A DNA stretch of 64,000 nucleotides from UBA12170 sp964293475 (GTDB taxonomy: Bacteria; Bacteroidota; Bacteroidia; Bacteroidales; UBA12170), in assembly GCA_964293475.1 (NCBI GenBank), contig CAXYYJ010000020.1, positions 1 to 64,000 on the forward strand, written 5' to 3'. Below the pieces are notes generated by a model, which searched no databases, was not told where the DNA came from, and worked only from the letters and a program-made list of their open reading frames with translations. A program made the position numbers and the translations under genes. This document shows positions 36,264-45,248 of this stretch, in pieces; within the stretch, counting starts at the first letter, position 1, and each line of letters begins with the position of its first letter.

Positions 36264-37271
36264 ATGAAACTTCTAAAACTACCTGTCATCATATTTTCAG
36301 TTTTGCTGAGTGTATTTATTATTTTCTACTTATGGGCTAAAGGCCCCAAAAGTTCACCAACAGAATACACCACCATTACACAATATCGTGAAGCTCAATT
36401 TGCATTACCCGATACTTTTTTGGTGATGACATACAATTTGGGCTATGCATCGGGCATGACCAATAATCTTCCAGTGGAAAGGCCTAAAAGTATGATTGAG
36501 CAAAATCTCAAACATGCTGATAAGCTACTTGGTGAAATTAAGCCACAAATTATCGGATTTCAGGAAATTGATTTTAATTCTTCGAGATCTTATCATATGA
36601 ATCAAATGGAGCATATTGCTAAGGAATCTGATTTTGCTCAGGCAGCAGCAGCGGTGAATTGGGATAAACGGTATGTTCCTTTTCCCTATTGGCCTTTGAA
36701 ATATAATTTCGGCGACATGCTCTCCGGGCAGGCAATTCTAAGTCAGATTGGTGTTGTTAGTAACAGCAGAATTGTATTGCCATTCCCCGATAATAATCCT
36801 TTTTACTACGATAGTTTTTATTTGGACAGGTTGGCACAAATTACATGGTTAAAGAACGGGGAGGATAGTTTGTTGGTCATTAATGTTCATTTCGAAGCCT
36901 GGGATGCTTCAACCCGCGAAAAACAAGCCGATATTGTTCTGGATTTATTCAAAAAATATGAGCTTAAATACCCAATTTTTCTCATTGGAGACTTCAATTG
37001 TTCACCACCCTTTGACGAAAATGCCATGAAAGAGCTTACAATAAGTAAACTTATCAGTCATCCCGCCATAAGCCTTGCCATTAATGAATCCAAATATAAA
37101 AGCTCACCATCTCATTTTTTTACTTTCGATAGCCAAAACCCTAATATCAAAATTGACTATATCATGTACAACAATAGGTTTTTGCAATGTATTGATGCGC
37201 AGGTTGTTAATAGGGCAGGGAGTATATCTGACCATCTTCCTGTATTGGCTCGTTTTGTATTTGCCAACTAA
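36264..37271 (+). CDS. Endonuclease/exonuclease/phosphatase-fold protein, membrane-anchored
   Basis: 335 residues from ATG 36264. The open frame extends 39 nt upstream, but MKLLKLPVIIFSVLLSVFII is the evident N-terminal anchor. EEP-fold motifs are present: MTYNLGYASG, IIGFQEIDFNS, LIGDFNCSPP and SDHLPVLARF. These give the metal-binding Glu, Asp-Asn pair and terminal Asp-His. The catalytic part should face the periplasm. The substrate could be a nucleic acid, inositol phosphate or phospholipid. Confidence 0.85.
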   Translation: MKLLKLPVIIFSVLLSVFIIFYLWAKGPKSSPTEYTTITQYREAQFALPDTFLVMTYNLGYASGMTNNLPVERPKSMIEQNLKHADKLLGEIKPQIIGFQEIDFNSSRSYHMNQMEHIAKESDFAQAAAAVNWDKRYVPFPYWPLKYNFGDMLSGQAILSQIGVVSNSRIVLPFPDNNPFYYDSFYLDRLAQITWLKNGEDSLLVINVHFEAWDASTREKQADIVLDLFKKYELKYPIFLIGDFNCSPPFDENAMKELTISKLISHPAISLAINESKYKSSPSHFFTFDSQNPNIKIDYIMYNNRFLQCIDAQVVNRAGSISDHLPVLARFVFAN

Positions 37272-37415
37272 AATACTTCATTTTTTGGGCGGGTTAATTA
37301 TCGTTAAAAATGCCCAAAGGTTACTAAATTAAGTTGATATTTGTCCCGGCCAATAAGGCTTCAGTGGATATTATTAAAATATTGTCCGACAGGTTTAAAA
37401 TTAAATAAAAACATA

Positions 37416-37423
37416 TACTTTTG
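37416..37423 (+). promoter_or_regulatory. -7 element of the bamD operon
   Basis: TACTTTTG fits TAnnTTTG and lies 4 nt before the bamD ATG, suggesting a very short leader. Confidence 0.45.
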
Positions 37424-37427
37424 CAGG

Positions 37428-38249
37428 ATGTTAAAAAGCAGTTATATTATATTGTTCATGGGTGTAGTTTTATCCTTAACTGGCTGTAAGTTTCACAAAC
37501 TTTTAAAGAGCAGCGATTATGAGGAAAAATATGCCATGGCCATAGAGTTTTATAATCAGAAAGACTATAACAGGGCTCTACAGCTCATGGATCAGATAGT
37601 TCCAATTTATAAAGGCACCGCTAAATCGCAGGAGTTGGAGTATATGTATGCCATGAGTTATTTTATGCAGAGCGACAATGTTTTGGCAAGCTACTATTTT
37701 AAGCGGTACTACAAAAACTACCCAACTGGAGAACAAGCAGAAGATGCCCTTTATTATAGCGCCTATTGCAATTACTTAGATAGTCCCCGTTCTTCTCTTG
37801 ACCAGGAAACCACCAAGGCAGCAATTCAGGAACTCAAGCTCTTTATGGTCAGATTTCCATCGAGTAAAAGGTATGTAGAAGCCGAAAAATATGTTAACGA
37901 ATTGGAAGACAAGCTCGAAAAGAAAGATTTTGATATAGCAAAGCAATATTTTAAAATGGAAGACTACAATGCTGCCATCATGGCATTTCAAACCTTCATT
38001 AAAAAATATCCAGATAGCAATTTTAAGGAGCAGGTAATGTTCTATACACTGAAATCCTATTATGATTATGCTTTGCTGAGTTTTAGCAAAAAACAGGAAG
38101 AGAGATTTACAAAATCAATAGGTTCCTATGTAGATTTTATTGCATTATATCCTGAAAGTAAATTTAAGGATGAAGCAGAAAAAATATATGAGAAAGCCTC
38201 CGAAAGTATCGGAAGGTCAACACAGAAAAATGATTTAAACAATTTATAA
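37428..38249 (+). CDS. bamD: Outer-membrane assembly lipoprotein BamD
   Basis: 273 residues from ATG 37428. The frame stays open 87 nt upstream from a TTG, but the promoter lies in between and the lipoprotein signal starts here (MLKSSYIILFMGVVLSLTGC). TPR-like repeats follow: AIEFYNQKDYNRALQLMDQI, DALYYSAYCNYLD and AIMAFQTFIKKYPDSNFKEQ. BamD is part of the beta-barrel assembly machine on the periplasmic face of the outer membrane. It heads the conserved bamD-rpoZ-coaBC-porD-recN cluster, with rpoZ starting 2 nt after its stop. Confidence 0.95.
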   Translation: MLKSSYIILFMGVVLSLTGCKFHKLLKSSDYEEKYAMAIEFYNQKDYNRALQLMDQIVPIYKGTAKSQELEYMYAMSYFMQSDNVLASYYFKRYYKNYPTGEQAEDALYYSAYCNYLDSPRSSLDQETTKAAIQELKLFMVRFPSSKRYVEAEKYVNELEDKLEKKDFDIAKQYFKMEDYNAAIMAFQTFIKKYPDSNFKEQVMFYTLKSYYDYALLSFSKKQEERFTKSIGSYVDFIALYPESKFKDEAEKIYEKASESIGRSTQKNDLNNL

Positions 38250-38251
38250 TT

Positions 38252-38593
38252 ATGGATTATAAAAGATTGAAAACAGATAAGGTAGCTGTTACCCGCAATT
38301 TAAGCGAATTCGATGTCCCAACAGGAAATATTTACGAAACCATCGCAATAATAGCCAAACGATCCAATCAAATTAGTAAAGAGTTGAAAGAAGAGTTGAA
38401 TCGGAAAATCGAAGAATTTTCATCAACAGGTGATAATTTGGAAGAAGTTTTTGAAAATCGTGAGCAAATAGAAATTGCAAAACATTATGAAAAGCTGCCT
38501 AAGCCAACACTAATTGCCATTCAGGAGTTTCTTGATGATGAGATTTATTATAGAAACCCAACAAAAGAGGCTGCAAATCTTAAGTCTAATTAA
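38252..38593 (+). CDS. rpoZ: RNA polymerase omega subunit, Bacteroidota type
   Basis: 113 residues. The region NIYETIAIIAKRSNQISKEL is the omega core that wraps the beta-prime C terminus, followed by the longer acidic C-terminal part seen in Bacteroidota (EEVFENREQIEIAKHYEKLP). It supports polymerase assembly. Two nt after bamD, with a terminator after it. Confidence 0.9.
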   Translation: MDYKRLKTDKVAVTRNLSEFDVPTGNIYETIAIIAKRSNQISKELKEELNRKIEEFSSTGDNLEEVFENREQIEIAKHYEKLPKPTLIAIQEFLDDEIYYRNPTKEAANLKSN

Positions 38594-38613
38594 TCATATA
38601 TAAGGTATTTTAG

Positions 38614-38656
38614 AACTCCTTTATTAGTGTTCATCATTAGTAAAGGGGTTTTTTCT
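38614..38656 (+). terminator. Terminator after rpoZ
   Basis: A 14-bp stem with G-U pairs (38614-38627 with 38637-38650) is followed by TTTTTT. It separates bamD-rpoZ from coaBC, so coaBC probably has its own promoter within the following 30 nt or depends on readthrough. Confidence 0.75.
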
Positions 38657-38685
38657 ATTTTTATACTTTATTTAATATATTCAGT

Positions 38686-39894
38686 ATGCGATTAAAGGAT
38701 AAAAAAATATTGATTGGAATTACCGGGAGCATTGCCGCTTATAAGACTCCACTTCTGGTTAGATTGCTTAAAAAGGAAGGGGCTCAGGTTCAAATTGTTA
38801 TAACTCCTTCCGGAAAGGACTTTGTAACCCCTTTAACTCTATCAACATTGTCTGGGAATCCCGTCCTGTCCGAATTCTTTAATCCGCAAGATGGTTTCTG
38901 GAACAGTCATGTGGAAATGGGCCGGTGGGCCGATGTATTTATTATTGCGCCCGCTTCTGCTTCAACTTTGTCAAAAATGGCTCATGGTCTCTGTGATAAC
39001 TTGTTGACGACTACTTATCTTTCGGCAAAATGCCCTGTTTTTTTTGCCCCAGCAATGGACTTGGATATGTTTGCTCATCCTGCAACTATAGAAAATATTG
39101 AAAAACTGATTTCCCGCGGTAATCGGCTTATTGAAGCGCAAACAGGTGAACTTGCCAGTGGTTTGTGTGGTGCTGGCAGAATGGAAGAGCCTGAGATTAT
39201 TTTAGAAAAAATAGTAGAGCATTTTAATCCAGTCACCAGTTTTGTCAATAAGAAAATACTGATAACTGCGGGTCCAACTCATGAAGCTATTGATCCGGTT
39301 AGATTTATTGGAAATCACTCTACTGGGAAAATGGGCTATGCTATAGCCGAAACCATGGCCAGGAGAGGAGCAAAAGTTGTTTTGGTGAGTGGTCCTGTTA
39401 ATATTAAGGCGCAAAATCCTAATATTCAAACAATTAATGTTGTTTCCGCATCCGAAATGTATAATGCAGCCCAGGAGCATTTTGGAGATTCTGACGTGGC
39501 CATTTTATCAGCCGCGGTAGCAGATTTTAAACCCATTGAAGTGTCGCGGCAAAAAATTAAAAAAGATAAACAGACACTTCAACTTCAGCTCGAATCTACG
39601 AAAGACATTCTTAAAAGCCTTGGCGAAATTAAAACCCACCAGTTTTTAGTGGGGTTTGCCCTTGAAACCAATGATGAGATTGCAAATGCAAAAGCAAAAT
39701 TGGAATCGAAAAATTGCGATGCTATTGTTTTAAATTCTTTGAGAGAACAGGGGGCTGGTTTTGGAACCGATACCAATAAAATTACAATCCTTGGCAAAAA
39801 TCATGAACCTGTAGTATTCGAGCTAAAATCGAAGGAGAAAGTTGCTGAGGATATTTGTAATTATATTGAATCTACTGGTTTTGGCAAGGCTTAG
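38686..39894 (+). CDS. coaBC: Bifunctional CoaBC (coenzyme A synthesis)
   Basis: 402 residues. The N-terminal CoaC flavoprotein part has GITGSIAAYKTPLLVRLLKK, NSHVEMGRWAD with the catalytic His, and PAMDLDMF (the PXMNXXMW motif). The C-terminal CoaB part has ITAGPTHEAIDPVRFIGNHS then TGKMG, and AAVADFKP. It joins cysteine to 4'-phosphopantothenate and decarboxylates the product, in the cytoplasm. Confidence 0.97.
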   Translation: MRLKDKKILIGITGSIAAYKTPLLVRLLKKEGAQVQIVITPSGKDFVTPLTLSTLSGNPVLSEFFNPQDGFWNSHVEMGRWADVFIIAPASASTLSKMAHGLCDNLLTTTYLSAKCPVFFAPAMDLDMFAHPATIENIEKLISRGNRLIEAQTGELASGLCGAGRMEEPEIILEKIVEHFNPVTSFVNKKILITAGPTHEAIDPVRFIGNHSTGKMGYAIAETMARRGAKVVLVSGPVNIKAQNPNIQTINVVSASEMYNAAQEHFGDSDVAILSAAVADFKPIEVSRQKIKKDKQTLQLQLESTKDILKSLGEIKTHQFLVGFALETNDEIANAKAKLESKNCDAIVLNSLREQGAGFGTDTNKITILGKNHEPVVFELKSKEKVAEDICNYIESTGFGKA

Positions 39895-40067
39895 TTAGAG
39901 CTATAAATAAAATATTGTAAAATTATAAGCGTTATTTAATATCCTCATGCGATAGAAGTATACCTTTGGATAAAATATTTTTCAGCGGATTTTTAAAGTT
40001 GGAAGACAAAAAGTAAAATCGCAAGTTGACAACAGACAAAAAGTAACTTATAACAAAACGAATACTC

Positions 40068-40970
40068 ATGAATATCAAGTATCTATTAATCATTTTAGCT
40101 TTGTTTACCTATCTTGGTGCGAATAGTCAGGAGATTAATGGCTCTGTGCAAGTATCGGCAAGACAGATTGAAGGTACAGACCGCGACGCCTTTAAAGAAC
40201 TTCAGGACGGGCTCTACGAATTTGTAAATAATACAATCTGGACCAGTTATGCATACAAGGCTGAAGAGCGATTGGAATGTACCATTTTGCTTACTTTAAG
40301 CGAAAGAGTTTCGTCCGATCAGTATAAAGGAAAGCTCAATCTGGTGTTGCGTCGTCCTGTTTACAAAACAAATTATAACTCCACCATGTTTAATTATATA
40401 GATACGGATGTAGAATTTAAATATTCCGAAGGCGAACCTTTAACATACGCGGAGAATTCATTTACTTCAAATTTAACAAGTTTAGTAGCCTATTATATTT
40501 ATGTGTTTCTTGGTATCGATGGCGATTCTTTTTCAAAGTATGGTGGAACACCTTATTTCGAGAAGGCTCAGGCTGTGGTTCAGGATGCGCAAAACTCATC
40601 GGAACCAGGCTGGAAAGCTTTTGAGAATATGAAAAACAGATACTGGCTCACAGAAAATTTACTGAATCCCCAATATCGACCCATCCGTGAGAGTATTTAT
40701 GAATATCACCGACTTGGGTTGGATGTGATGTATGATAATGTGGAAAGTGGCAGAACAAGCATAGCTGAAAGTCTCAAACTTTTACAGCAGGCAAACGGGT
40801 CTAAACCAGGTTCATTTCTTTTGCGTTTATATGTTGACTCCAAACGAGATGAAATTATAAAGATTTTTGGTGAAGGAAGTCCAACCACCAAAACTGAAGT
40901 GGTTAATATTATGAAGGAAATAGATCCTTCCAACGGAGATAAGTATTCTGTAATATTAAAAAGCCAATAG
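40068..40970 (+). CDS. porD: T9SS accessory protein PorD (DUF4835)
   Basis: 300 residues with a signal peptide (about 1-20, ending GANSQ). DUF4835 features include NGSVQVSARQIEGTDRDAFK, FVNNTIWTSYAY, LRRPVYKTNYNSTMFN and SLVAYYIYVFLGIDGDSF. PorD is needed for type IX secretion in genera where it was tested. Its position between coaBC and recN is conserved in Bacteroidota. Its presence fits the two T9SS cargo genes in this window. Periplasmic or outer membrane. Confidence 0.9.
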   Translation: MNIKYLLIILALFTYLGANSQEINGSVQVSARQIEGTDRDAFKELQDGLYEFVNNTIWTSYAYKAEERLECTILLTLSERVSSDQYKGKLNLVLRRPVYKTNYNSTMFNYIDTDVEFKYSEGEPLTYAENSFTSNLTSLVAYYIYVFLGIDGDSFSKYGGTPYFEKAQAVVQDAQNSSEPGWKAFENMKNRYWLTENLLNPQYRPIRESIYEYHRLGLDVMYDNVESGRTSIAESLKLLQQANGSKPGSFLLRLYVDSKRDEIIKIFGEGSPTTKTEVVNIMKEIDPSNGDKYSVILKSQ

Positions 40971-40971
40971 T

Positions 40972-42633
40972 ATGTTGCTTCAGCTTTCTATCTCCAACTA
41001 TGTTCTAATTGAGAACCAAACCATTTATTTTAGTAATGGTTTCTCAGTTTTAACCGGAGAAACAGGTGCGGGTAAATCAATAGTTCTGGGTGCCTTAGCA
41101 TTGCTTCTGGGCGAAAGAGCTGATAGTGATGTAGTTAAAGAAGAAGATAAAAAATGTATTATTGAAGGTCATTTTGATATTTCCAGTTTGGGGTTAAATG
41201 CCTTTTTTAATCAAAATGATCTGGATTTCGAAGATATCTGCATCCTGAGAAGAGAAATAACACGCGCAGGAAAAAGCAGAGCCTTTGTTAACGATACTCC
41301 TGTTAATCTCAATGTACTGAAGAGTTTGGGTGAAAATCTGATGGATATTCATTCCCAAAATCAAAATCACCAACTTAACAGCTCCTCATTCAGACTTTCT
41401 ATTGTTGATGCATATAGTGCTCATCATGAGCTTCTTGGTGAGTATCATGAGCTTTATAAAAACTATAAAAAGGGGATAATTGACCTTCAAATTCTCAGGA
41501 ATACGCTGCACAATCATCTTGTTGAACAGGAATACAGGCAATTTCTGTATAATGAATTGGAGCAGGCAGGTTTAAAGCCGGGTGAGCAGAATGAGTTGGA
41601 AGATGAATTACGAGTTCTAACTCACAGCGAGGATATAAAAAATGCACTGTTTTTTTGCGACAATAAATTATATAGCGGTGATTTAAATATAGTTGAACAG
41701 CTAAATGAAGTGCATGCACGAATAAAAAAGATAGCAGATTATAACCTTAAATTTGCCAGCCTTGATGGTCGTCTCACTTCATGCATTATTGAGTTAAAAG
41801 ATATTGGTGAAGAATCGGCATCTTTAAATGATGAATTTCAGTTCGATCCACAAAGACTATCACAGATAACCGAAAGGCTTGATTTGATTTATACCCTCAC
41901 CCGAAAACACAGACTAAATCATTCCGATGAGCTAATTGTACTTAGAGAAGATATATCTGATAAAATATTTTCAGTGGGAAATTTAGAGCAGGATGTGCAA
42001 AAATTGGAGAGTGAATTGGACTTGCAACTGAAAAAGCTCAGAGTTCTGGCAGCTCAACTTAATAAAAACAGAGTATCATCTGCGTCAATAATCGAAGCAT
42101 TACTTGTGGAACAACTAAAAGAGCTGGGAATGCCCAAAGCAAGTTTTAAAGTCGAAGTAGTATCCCAATCAGAACTAATGGCTGACGGTACCGATTATGT
42201 TCAATTTCTATTTAGTGCAAACGCTGGTTCTAAACTTTCTGAAATGAGCAAAGTTGCATCAGGAGGTGAGCTTTCGCGGATAATGCTATCCCTGAAGTAT
42301 GTTTTGGCACTAAAAAAATCAATTCCAAGCATTGTTTTTGATGAAATTGATAGTGGAGTTTCTGGTGAAATTGCAGATAAACTTGCAAAGCTTTTATCAT
42401 CGCTGGGACTGCGAATTCAGGTGATTTCTATCTCTCATTTACCCCAAATGGCGGCACGTGCCCAACATCATTATTTGGTTTATAAGGAAAATGACTCTAT
42501 TTTTACCCGCTCAAAAATTAAAAAATTGGATGAAAAAGAACGCCTTTATGAGATAGCAGCCATGTTAAGTGGTTCAAAAATAGGTGATTCTGCTTTGGAA
42601 CATGCCAAAGAATTATTGAATAACAAAAGCTAA
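40972..42633 (+). CDS. recN: DNA repair ATPase RecN
   Basis: 553 residues with an SMC-like layout. Walker A LTGETGAGKSIVLGALALLL is at the N terminus. Long coiled coils of about residues 150-370 follow. The ABC signature VASGGELSRIML and Walker B IVFDEIDSGVSGE are near the C terminus. It acts early in double-strand break repair. Starts 1 nt after porD, so the two are one operon. Confidence 0.97.
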   Translation: MLLQLSISNYVLIENQTIYFSNGFSVLTGETGAGKSIVLGALALLLGERADSDVVKEEDKKCIIEGHFDISSLGLNAFFNQNDLDFEDICILRREITRAGKSRAFVNDTPVNLNVLKSLGENLMDIHSQNQNHQLNSSSFRLSIVDAYSAHHELLGEYHELYKNYKKGIIDLQILRNTLHNHLVEQEYRQFLYNELEQAGLKPGEQNELEDELRVLTHSEDIKNALFFCDNKLYSGDLNIVEQLNEVHARIKKIADYNLKFASLDGRLTSCIIELKDIGEESASLNDEFQFDPQRLSQITERLDLIYTLTRKHRLNHSDELIVLREDISDKIFSVGNLEQDVQKLESELDLQLKKLRVLAAQLNKNRVSSASIIEALLVEQLKELGMPKASFKVEVVSQSELMADGTDYVQFLFSANAGSKLSEMSKVASGGELSRIMLSLKYVLALKKSIPSIVFDEIDSGVSGEIADKLAKLLSSLGLRIQVISISHLPQMAARAQHHYLVYKENDSIFTRSKIKKLDEKERLYEIAAMLSGSKIGDSALEHAKELLNNKS

Positions 42634-42648
42634 ACTAAAAACTGAATC

Positions 42649-43479
42649 ATGGCATATAATTTATTAAAAGGAAAAAAAGGAATTATTTTCGGTGCTTTAA
42701 ACGAGATGTCTATCGCATGGAAAGTAGCAGAAAAATCATATGAACAAGGCGCCGAGTTTTTGCTGACCAATACTCCGGTTAGCATGAGACTTGGAACCAT
42801 CGACGAGTTAGCTGTCAAATGCAATACAGAAGTTATCCCTGCTGACGCTACCAGCGACGAAGATTTGGAAAATCTGGTTTTGAAAGCCATTGAAAAATAT
42901 GGTAAACTCGATTTCGTTCTTCACAGTATTGGAATGTCGCCCAATGTTCGTAAAAAATTAACCTACGATAAGCTTAACTACGAATATTATCATAAAACAT
43001 TGGATATAAGTGCTTTGTCATTTCATAAAGTGATTGCAATACTTAAAAAGCACGATGCTATGAATGAATGGGGCTCCATTGTTGCTCTCTCTTACGTGGC
43101 GGCGCAACGCACACTTTACGGTTACAACGATATGGCCGATGCCAAAGCTCTTTTAGAATCTATAGCCCGCAGTTTTGGTTATATTTACGGTAGAGAGAAA
43201 AAAGTTAGAATAAATACCATCAGCCAATCGCCTACCCTAACCACCGCAGGTAGTGGAGTTAAAGGCATCGATGGTTTGATGGATTTTACGGAGCGTATGT
43301 CGCCACTGGGCAACGCCACCGCAGAGGAATGTGCCGATTATTGTATCACACTTTTTAGCGATTTAACTAAAAAGGTAACCATGCAAAACTTATATCACGA
43401 TGGAGGTTTCAGTAGCATGGGTATGAGCTTAAAGGCCATGACGCAATACGAAAAAAGTTTCGACACGATAGGAGATTAA
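42649..43479 (+). CDS. fabI: Enoyl-ACP reductase FabI
   Basis: 276 residues. The glycine-poor NAD-binding start GIIFGALNEMSIAWKVAEKS, the HSIGMSP loop and the catalytic Y-x6-K (YNDMADAK) identify a FabI-type reductase of the SDR family. It catalyses the last step of each fatty acid elongation cycle. Located 15 nt after recN and followed by a strong terminator. Confidence 0.95.
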   Translation: MAYNLLKGKKGIIFGALNEMSIAWKVAEKSYEQGAEFLLTNTPVSMRLGTIDELAVKCNTEVIPADATSDEDLENLVLKAIEKYGKLDFVLHSIGMSPNVRKKLTYDKLNYEYYHKTLDISALSFHKVIAILKKHDAMNEWGSIVALSYVAAQRTLYGYNDMADAKALLESIARSFGYIYGREKKVRINTISQSPTLTTAGSGVKGIDGLMDFTERMSPLGNATAEECADYCITLFSDLTKKVTMQNLYHDGGFSSMGMSLKAMTQYEKSFDTIGD

Positions 43480-43486
43480 AAAAATC

Positions 43487-43517
43487 GGGCTGTTCCAATT
43501 CAGGAGCAGCCTTTTTT
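43487..43517 (+). terminator. Terminator after fabI
   Basis: A 9-bp stem (GGCTGTTCC 43488-43496 with GGAGCAGCC 43503-43511, one G-U pair) with a 6-nt loop and a T-run. Confidence 0.88.
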
Positions 43518-43615
43518 ATGTCATTATCTGTTAACTTTCCGCAAGATTTTTTTATCCATTTTGGTTAATAAAATCTAATTTTGTTAATAACATTTTTATT
43601 CGCTTTTTGTAAAAA

Positions 43616-43651
43616 TGAATATTTTTGCACCCAAAACTGAATAAATATTCT
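43616..43651 (+). promoter_or_regulatory. argR promoter overlapped by tandem ARG boxes
   Basis: Box 1, TGAATATTTTTGCA (43616-43629), and box 2, TGAATAAATATTCT (43638-43651), are 22 bp apart. Box 2 differs from the ArgR consensus TGAATwwwwATTCA only in its last base. The -7 element TATTTTTG (43620-43627) lies inside box 1. ArgR bound here would block its own promoter. The site ends 3 nt before the argR ATG. Confidence 0.7.
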
Positions 43652-43654
43652 AAA

Positions 43655-44125
43655 ATGGCAACAAAATCAGAACGACTCTCCGAAATTCGCAAGATTATAA
43701 ATACCAACAAAATTCACAGACAGGAAGAATTATTATCGCTTTTGGTTAACAGAGGCTATGACACAACTCAAGCTACCCTGTCGCGCGATTTAAGAGAATT
43801 GAAAGTTGGTAAAATTCACGATATTCACTTTGGAACCATCTATTTTATCCCCGAAGAAATAATTCTCCTCGATGGAGAAGTGAAGCCACCGTTGCAAGGT
43901 ATTGTTTCTCTGGAAGTTTCCGGACAAATGGGTGTTTTAAAAACTTTACCAGGTTTTGCCAATAGTGTTGCTGTTAAAGTTGACGAGAAAGAAATTCCTG
44001 GAATTATGGGTACCATTGCAGGAAACGATACCATACTAATGATTTTAAAGGAAGGGGTTGGAAAGCAACAGGCCTTGGATGCTTTGGGCTCTCATTTCCC
44101 CGAATTGTTAGATATTTTAATTTAA
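43655..44125 (+). CDS. argR: Arginine repressor ArgR
   Basis: 156 residues from ATG 43655. The frame extends upstream to 43625, but that would read through the operator. The N-terminal winged helix ends with the ArgR signature TTQATLSRDLRELKVGKI; the C-terminal hexamerisation and arginine-binding domain has GIMGTIAGNDTILMI. It senses arginine and controls arginine genes. It lies directly before carAB, whose product carbamoyl phosphate feeds arginine and pyrimidine synthesis. Autoregulation is suggested by the upstream boxes. Confidence 0.95.
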   Translation: MATKSERLSEIRKIINTNKIHRQEELLSLLVNRGYDTTQATLSRDLRELKVGKIHDIHFGTIYFIPEEIILLDGEVKPPLQGIVSLEVSGQMGVLKTLPGFANSVAVKVDEKEIPGIMGTIAGNDTILMILKEGVGKQQALDALGSHFPELLDILI

Positions 44126-44132
44126 TTGCGCT

Positions 44133-44160
44133 CCCCGCTCATTCAGCGGGGATTTTTTTT
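44133..44160 (+). terminator. Terminator or attenuator between argR and carA
   Basis: A perfect 7-bp GC-rich stem (CCCCGCT / AGCGGGG) with a 5-nt loop is followed by A and then eight T. The T-run ends only 8 nt before the carA ATG at 44169, leaving no room for a carA promoter downstream of it. Confidence 0.85.
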
Positions 44161-44168
44161 AAACGACC

Positions 44169-45248
44169 ATGAGAAAGATAAAACTAATATTAGAAGATGG
44201 CCAGGTTTTCGAAGGAGAACATTTTGGTTTTCCAATCAGTGTGGCAGGTGAAATAGTCTTCAACACAGCAATGACAGGTTATCCCGAAAGTCTTACAGAT
44301 CCATCCTATAAAGGCCAGATTCTGGTGGCCACTTTCCCGCTGATAGGAAATTACGGAGTGCCAGGTGATTCTGTTAAAAATAAAATTTTTGAGTACTATG
44401 AGTCCGATATTATTCATGTCGAAGCACTTGTTATTTCTCACTATTCTGAGGAATTTAGTCATTGGAACGCTCAAAAAAGCTTGCATGACTGGATGATAGA
44501 ACATAAAATTCCAGGAATTCATGGTGTAGATACCCGCCGTATAACTCAGATTATTCGTGAAAATGGAACCATGAAGGCGAAATTAGTTTTGGAAGACGAT
44601 GATATAGAATTTGTTGATACTGAGCTTATAAACTGGGTGGATCGGGTTAGTATTAAGAATAAGGAGGAATATGGTGATGGCGAATATAAAATTCTACTGG
44701 TGGATTGTGGGGTGAAAAACAACATCATCCGCCGCTTAATCCGCAATAAGGCTACTGTTTTGCGGGTACCCTGGGATTATGATTTTAATGCAGAAGATTT
44801 CGATGGATTATTTATCTCCAACGGTCCCGGCGATCCGGTTCAGTGTCAGGCAACTATACGCCATCTTGCATCAGCGCTTCAAAAAGACACCCCTATTTTT
44901 GGAATATGTCTGGGGCATCAGCTTCTGGCTTTGGCGGGCGGAGCAAAGACTTATAAATTGAAATATGGACATAGAAGCCATAATCAGCCAGTGGTTTATC
45001 TTCCCACACAAAGGGCTTATATCACATCGCAAAATCATGGTTATGCGGTTGACGAGCTAACCATTGGAAAAGAATGGGAGCCAACGTTCAGAAATCTGAA
45101 CGACGATACCAACGAAGGATTGCGCCATATTTTTAAACCCGTTTTTAGTACTCAGTTTCACCCGGAAGCCAGCGGCGGACCTACCGACACAGATTTTCTT
45201 TTCGATGATTTTATGGAAATGGTTAAAATTAGAAAACATGCAAAATAA
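44169..45248 (+). CDS. carA: Carbamoyl-phosphate synthase small subunit
   Basis: 359 residues. The N-terminal CarA domain (FGFPISVAGEIVFNTAMTGY, PESLTDPSYKGQI) is followed by a class I glutamine amidotransferase with nucleophile Cys in FGICLGHQLLALAGG and the His-Glu pair of FHPEASGGPTD. It feeds ammonia from glutamine to CarB. Its end overlaps the carB start by 11 nt. Confidence 0.97.
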   Translation: MRKIKLILEDGQVFEGEHFGFPISVAGEIVFNTAMTGYPESLTDPSYKGQILVATFPLIGNYGVPGDSVKNKIFEYYESDIIHVEALVISHYSEEFSHWNAQKSLHDWMIEHKIPGIHGVDTRRITQIIRENGTMKAKLVLEDDDIEFVDTELINWVDRVSIKNKEEYGDGEYKILLVDCGVKNNIIRRLIRNKATVLRVPWDYDFNAEDFDGLFISNGPGDPVQCQATIRHLASALQKDTPIFGICLGHQLLALAGGAKTYKLKYGHRSHNQPVVYLPTQRAYITSQNHGYAVDELTIGKEWEPTFRNLNDDTNEGLRHIFKPVFSTQFHPEASGGPTDTDFLFDDFMEMVKIRKHAK

